Assembly (NCBI GenBank): GCA_943704415.1
Contig: CALSCO010001265.1
Span: forward strand, 336 to 17,435
Reading direction: 5' to 3'
Length of the DNA stretch: 17,100 bases
Source of the DNA: Parvularia atlantis
Taxonomy: Eukaryota > Opisthokonta > Rotosphaerida
Of this stretch, positions 16,239 through 17,100 are shown piece by piece (within the stretch, counting starts at the first letter, position 1; each line of letters opens with the position of its first letter). A model generated the notes under the pieces. It worked only from the letters and a program-made list of their open reading frames with translations, made no database searches and was not told the origin of the DNA. The position numbers and the translations under genes were made by a program.

Positions 16239-17100
16239 ATGAGCGCGACGGCGCACCGCCCGAGCGCGGTGCTGTGGCTGCCGCTGGCCGTCGTGACGCT
16301 GGTCGTGCTCGTGATGCACGTGGCGCGCGTGTGCATCGTCACGGTCTACAACGTGCGCCACGCGGCGCTTGGCGATCCGCACATCCCCGCCTTGATCGCG
16401 CGTCTCGCAGGCCTTCCCGAACGTGCTCGACCGGCTGTACACGCGCTCGCGCATCGTCCGCCGCCTCTTCGCGTACCGGCTGCGCGGCGGGCAGGAGGCG
16501 GTGACGTCGCCGCCGATGCAGCCGCACGTGCGCGCGCCAGGCGAGCAGCAGCACCACGCGGCGCATCCGCACAACGGCCACGGGCTCGTGCACGGCACGG
16601 GCGCGATCGGCACGACGAGGCACAGGACGCACGGCAAGGTGCGGGCGGCCATGGTGCGCGTGTCACGTGTGCGTGCTGACCCTCTGCGTTTCGCTCGCGT
16701 CGCGGCCGCGTTTCAGCCCGCGGTGGACCCGGACTGCTTCCTGGACGCGCCGGGGCTCGTGCGGCGCGCCGGGTACCCGCTCGAGACGCACCACGTGCAG
16801 ACGAGCGACGGCTTCCTGCTCGTGCTGCACCGCATCCCGCACGCGCCCGGGCAGCACGCCTCGGCCGGCGCGCCCCGCCCGGCCGTGCTGCTGATGCACG
16901 GGCTCATGCTCACGTCCGAGGCGTGGCTGCTCAACAAGGTGCGTGCATGCATGCACGCGACTGCGGTATTCCGCCCTGATCGCGCTGCCGGCGCCAGACC
17001 GCGTCGCTGCCGTACCAGCTGGCCAACGCGGGCTTCGACGTGTGGCTCGGCAACAACCGCGGTGCGCTCGCTGCTGGCCCGCTTGCCCCCCCCCCCCCCA
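16239..17100 (+). CDS. Membrane-anchored acid lipase / steryl-ester hydrolase, 5' part only
   Basis: Exons: 16239-16352, 16411-16638, 16717-16938 and 16998-17061, then a donor GTGCGC at 17062; the gene continues past the window. About 209 residues are visible. Residues ~11-34 form a hydrophobic anchor. A linker from ~65 to 114 is rich in His, Gly and Gln. From ~115 the sequence matches the LIPA/TGL1/YEH family of alpha/beta-hydrolases: RRAGYPLETHHVQTSDGF, LLVLHRIP, the oxyanion-hole strand VLLMHGLM (HG at 175-176), and NAGFDVWLGNNRG. The nucleophile motif GHSxG lies beyond the edge. The family hydrolyses cholesteryl/steryl esters and triacylglycerol. The TM anchor suggests a YEH/TGL1-like membrane enzyme rather than a soluble lysosomal one, but a signal-anchor for secretory entry is also possible. 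Confidence 0.85.
17062..17100 (+). other. Start of lipase intron with a C14 tract
   Basis: The donor GTGCGC at 17062 follows the codons for GNNR and the first base of a Gly codon. The intron holds a run of 14 C (17086-17099) up to the window edge. No acceptor is visible within the window. Confidence 0.75.

Noticed and set aside
15003-16652. 549-codon minus-strand ORF spanning the divergent promoter
   Set aside because: Only 15953-15813 of it looks like a real exon. The rest passes through the intergenic region, an intron and the wrong frame of the FUSC-like second exon.

Overview
The window is GC-rich nuclear DNA from a unicellular eukaryote. Genes are split by many very short introns, mostly 46-83 nt. 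Donors are close to GTGCG or GTACG, many introns have a CTNAC-like branch site 10-35 nt before the acceptor, and acceptors end in CAG. A PTS2-targeted thiolase, a mucin-like surface receptor and box C/D snoRNAs all point to a eukaryote. I cannot name the species; a free-living GC-rich protist fits best.

Layout. (1) 1-1513, plus strand: a mostly or wholly non-coding snoRNA host gene, entered mid-gene. Five introns of 213-242 nt each carry one box C/D snoRNA. The first is U14. The other four have guides matching conserved rRNA sites: the LSU A-loop (yeast Um2921 site), LSU near yeast 2274-2288, the SSU 530 loop (yeast Um578 site) and LSU at the yeast Am807 site. (2) 1514-2580: C/T-rich spacer, probably the 3' end of the host gene plus the promoter and 5' UTR of the next gene. 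(3) 2581-9111, plus: a seven-exon gene for a 2067-residue type I membrane protein. It has a signal peptide, a seven-bladed FG-GAP/integrin-alpha-like propeller with a Cys pair in every blade, an ~830-residue Ser/Thr/Ala mucin-like stalk encoded by a minisatellite, a membrane-proximal domain, one TM helix and a 570-residue tail with five copies of an unrecognised motif. (4) 9808-11420, plus: peroxisomal 3-ketoacyl-CoA thiolase, seven exons, with a PTS2 and one probable GC-AG intron. (5) 11576-15953, minus: a 16-exon, 1137-residue FUSC/ArAE_2 (BRE4-like) membrane protein. (6) 16239 to the right edge, plus: the N-terminal part of a membrane-anchored acid lipase/steryl-ester hydrolase.

All four protein gene models were assembled by hand from the sequence. 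Exon phases match at every junction and the three complete coding lengths are exact multiples of three (6204, 1239 and 3414 nt including stop). The thiolase (peroxisomal beta-oxidation) and the lipase (ester hydrolysis releasing fatty acids) both belong to lipid catabolism, but nothing shows that they are co-regulated. The thiolase and FUSC genes converge on 155 nt. The FUSC and lipase genes diverge from 285 nt.

The two items most worth following up are the one-snoRNA-per-intron host gene and the propeller-mucin receptor with its repeated cytoplasmic motif.
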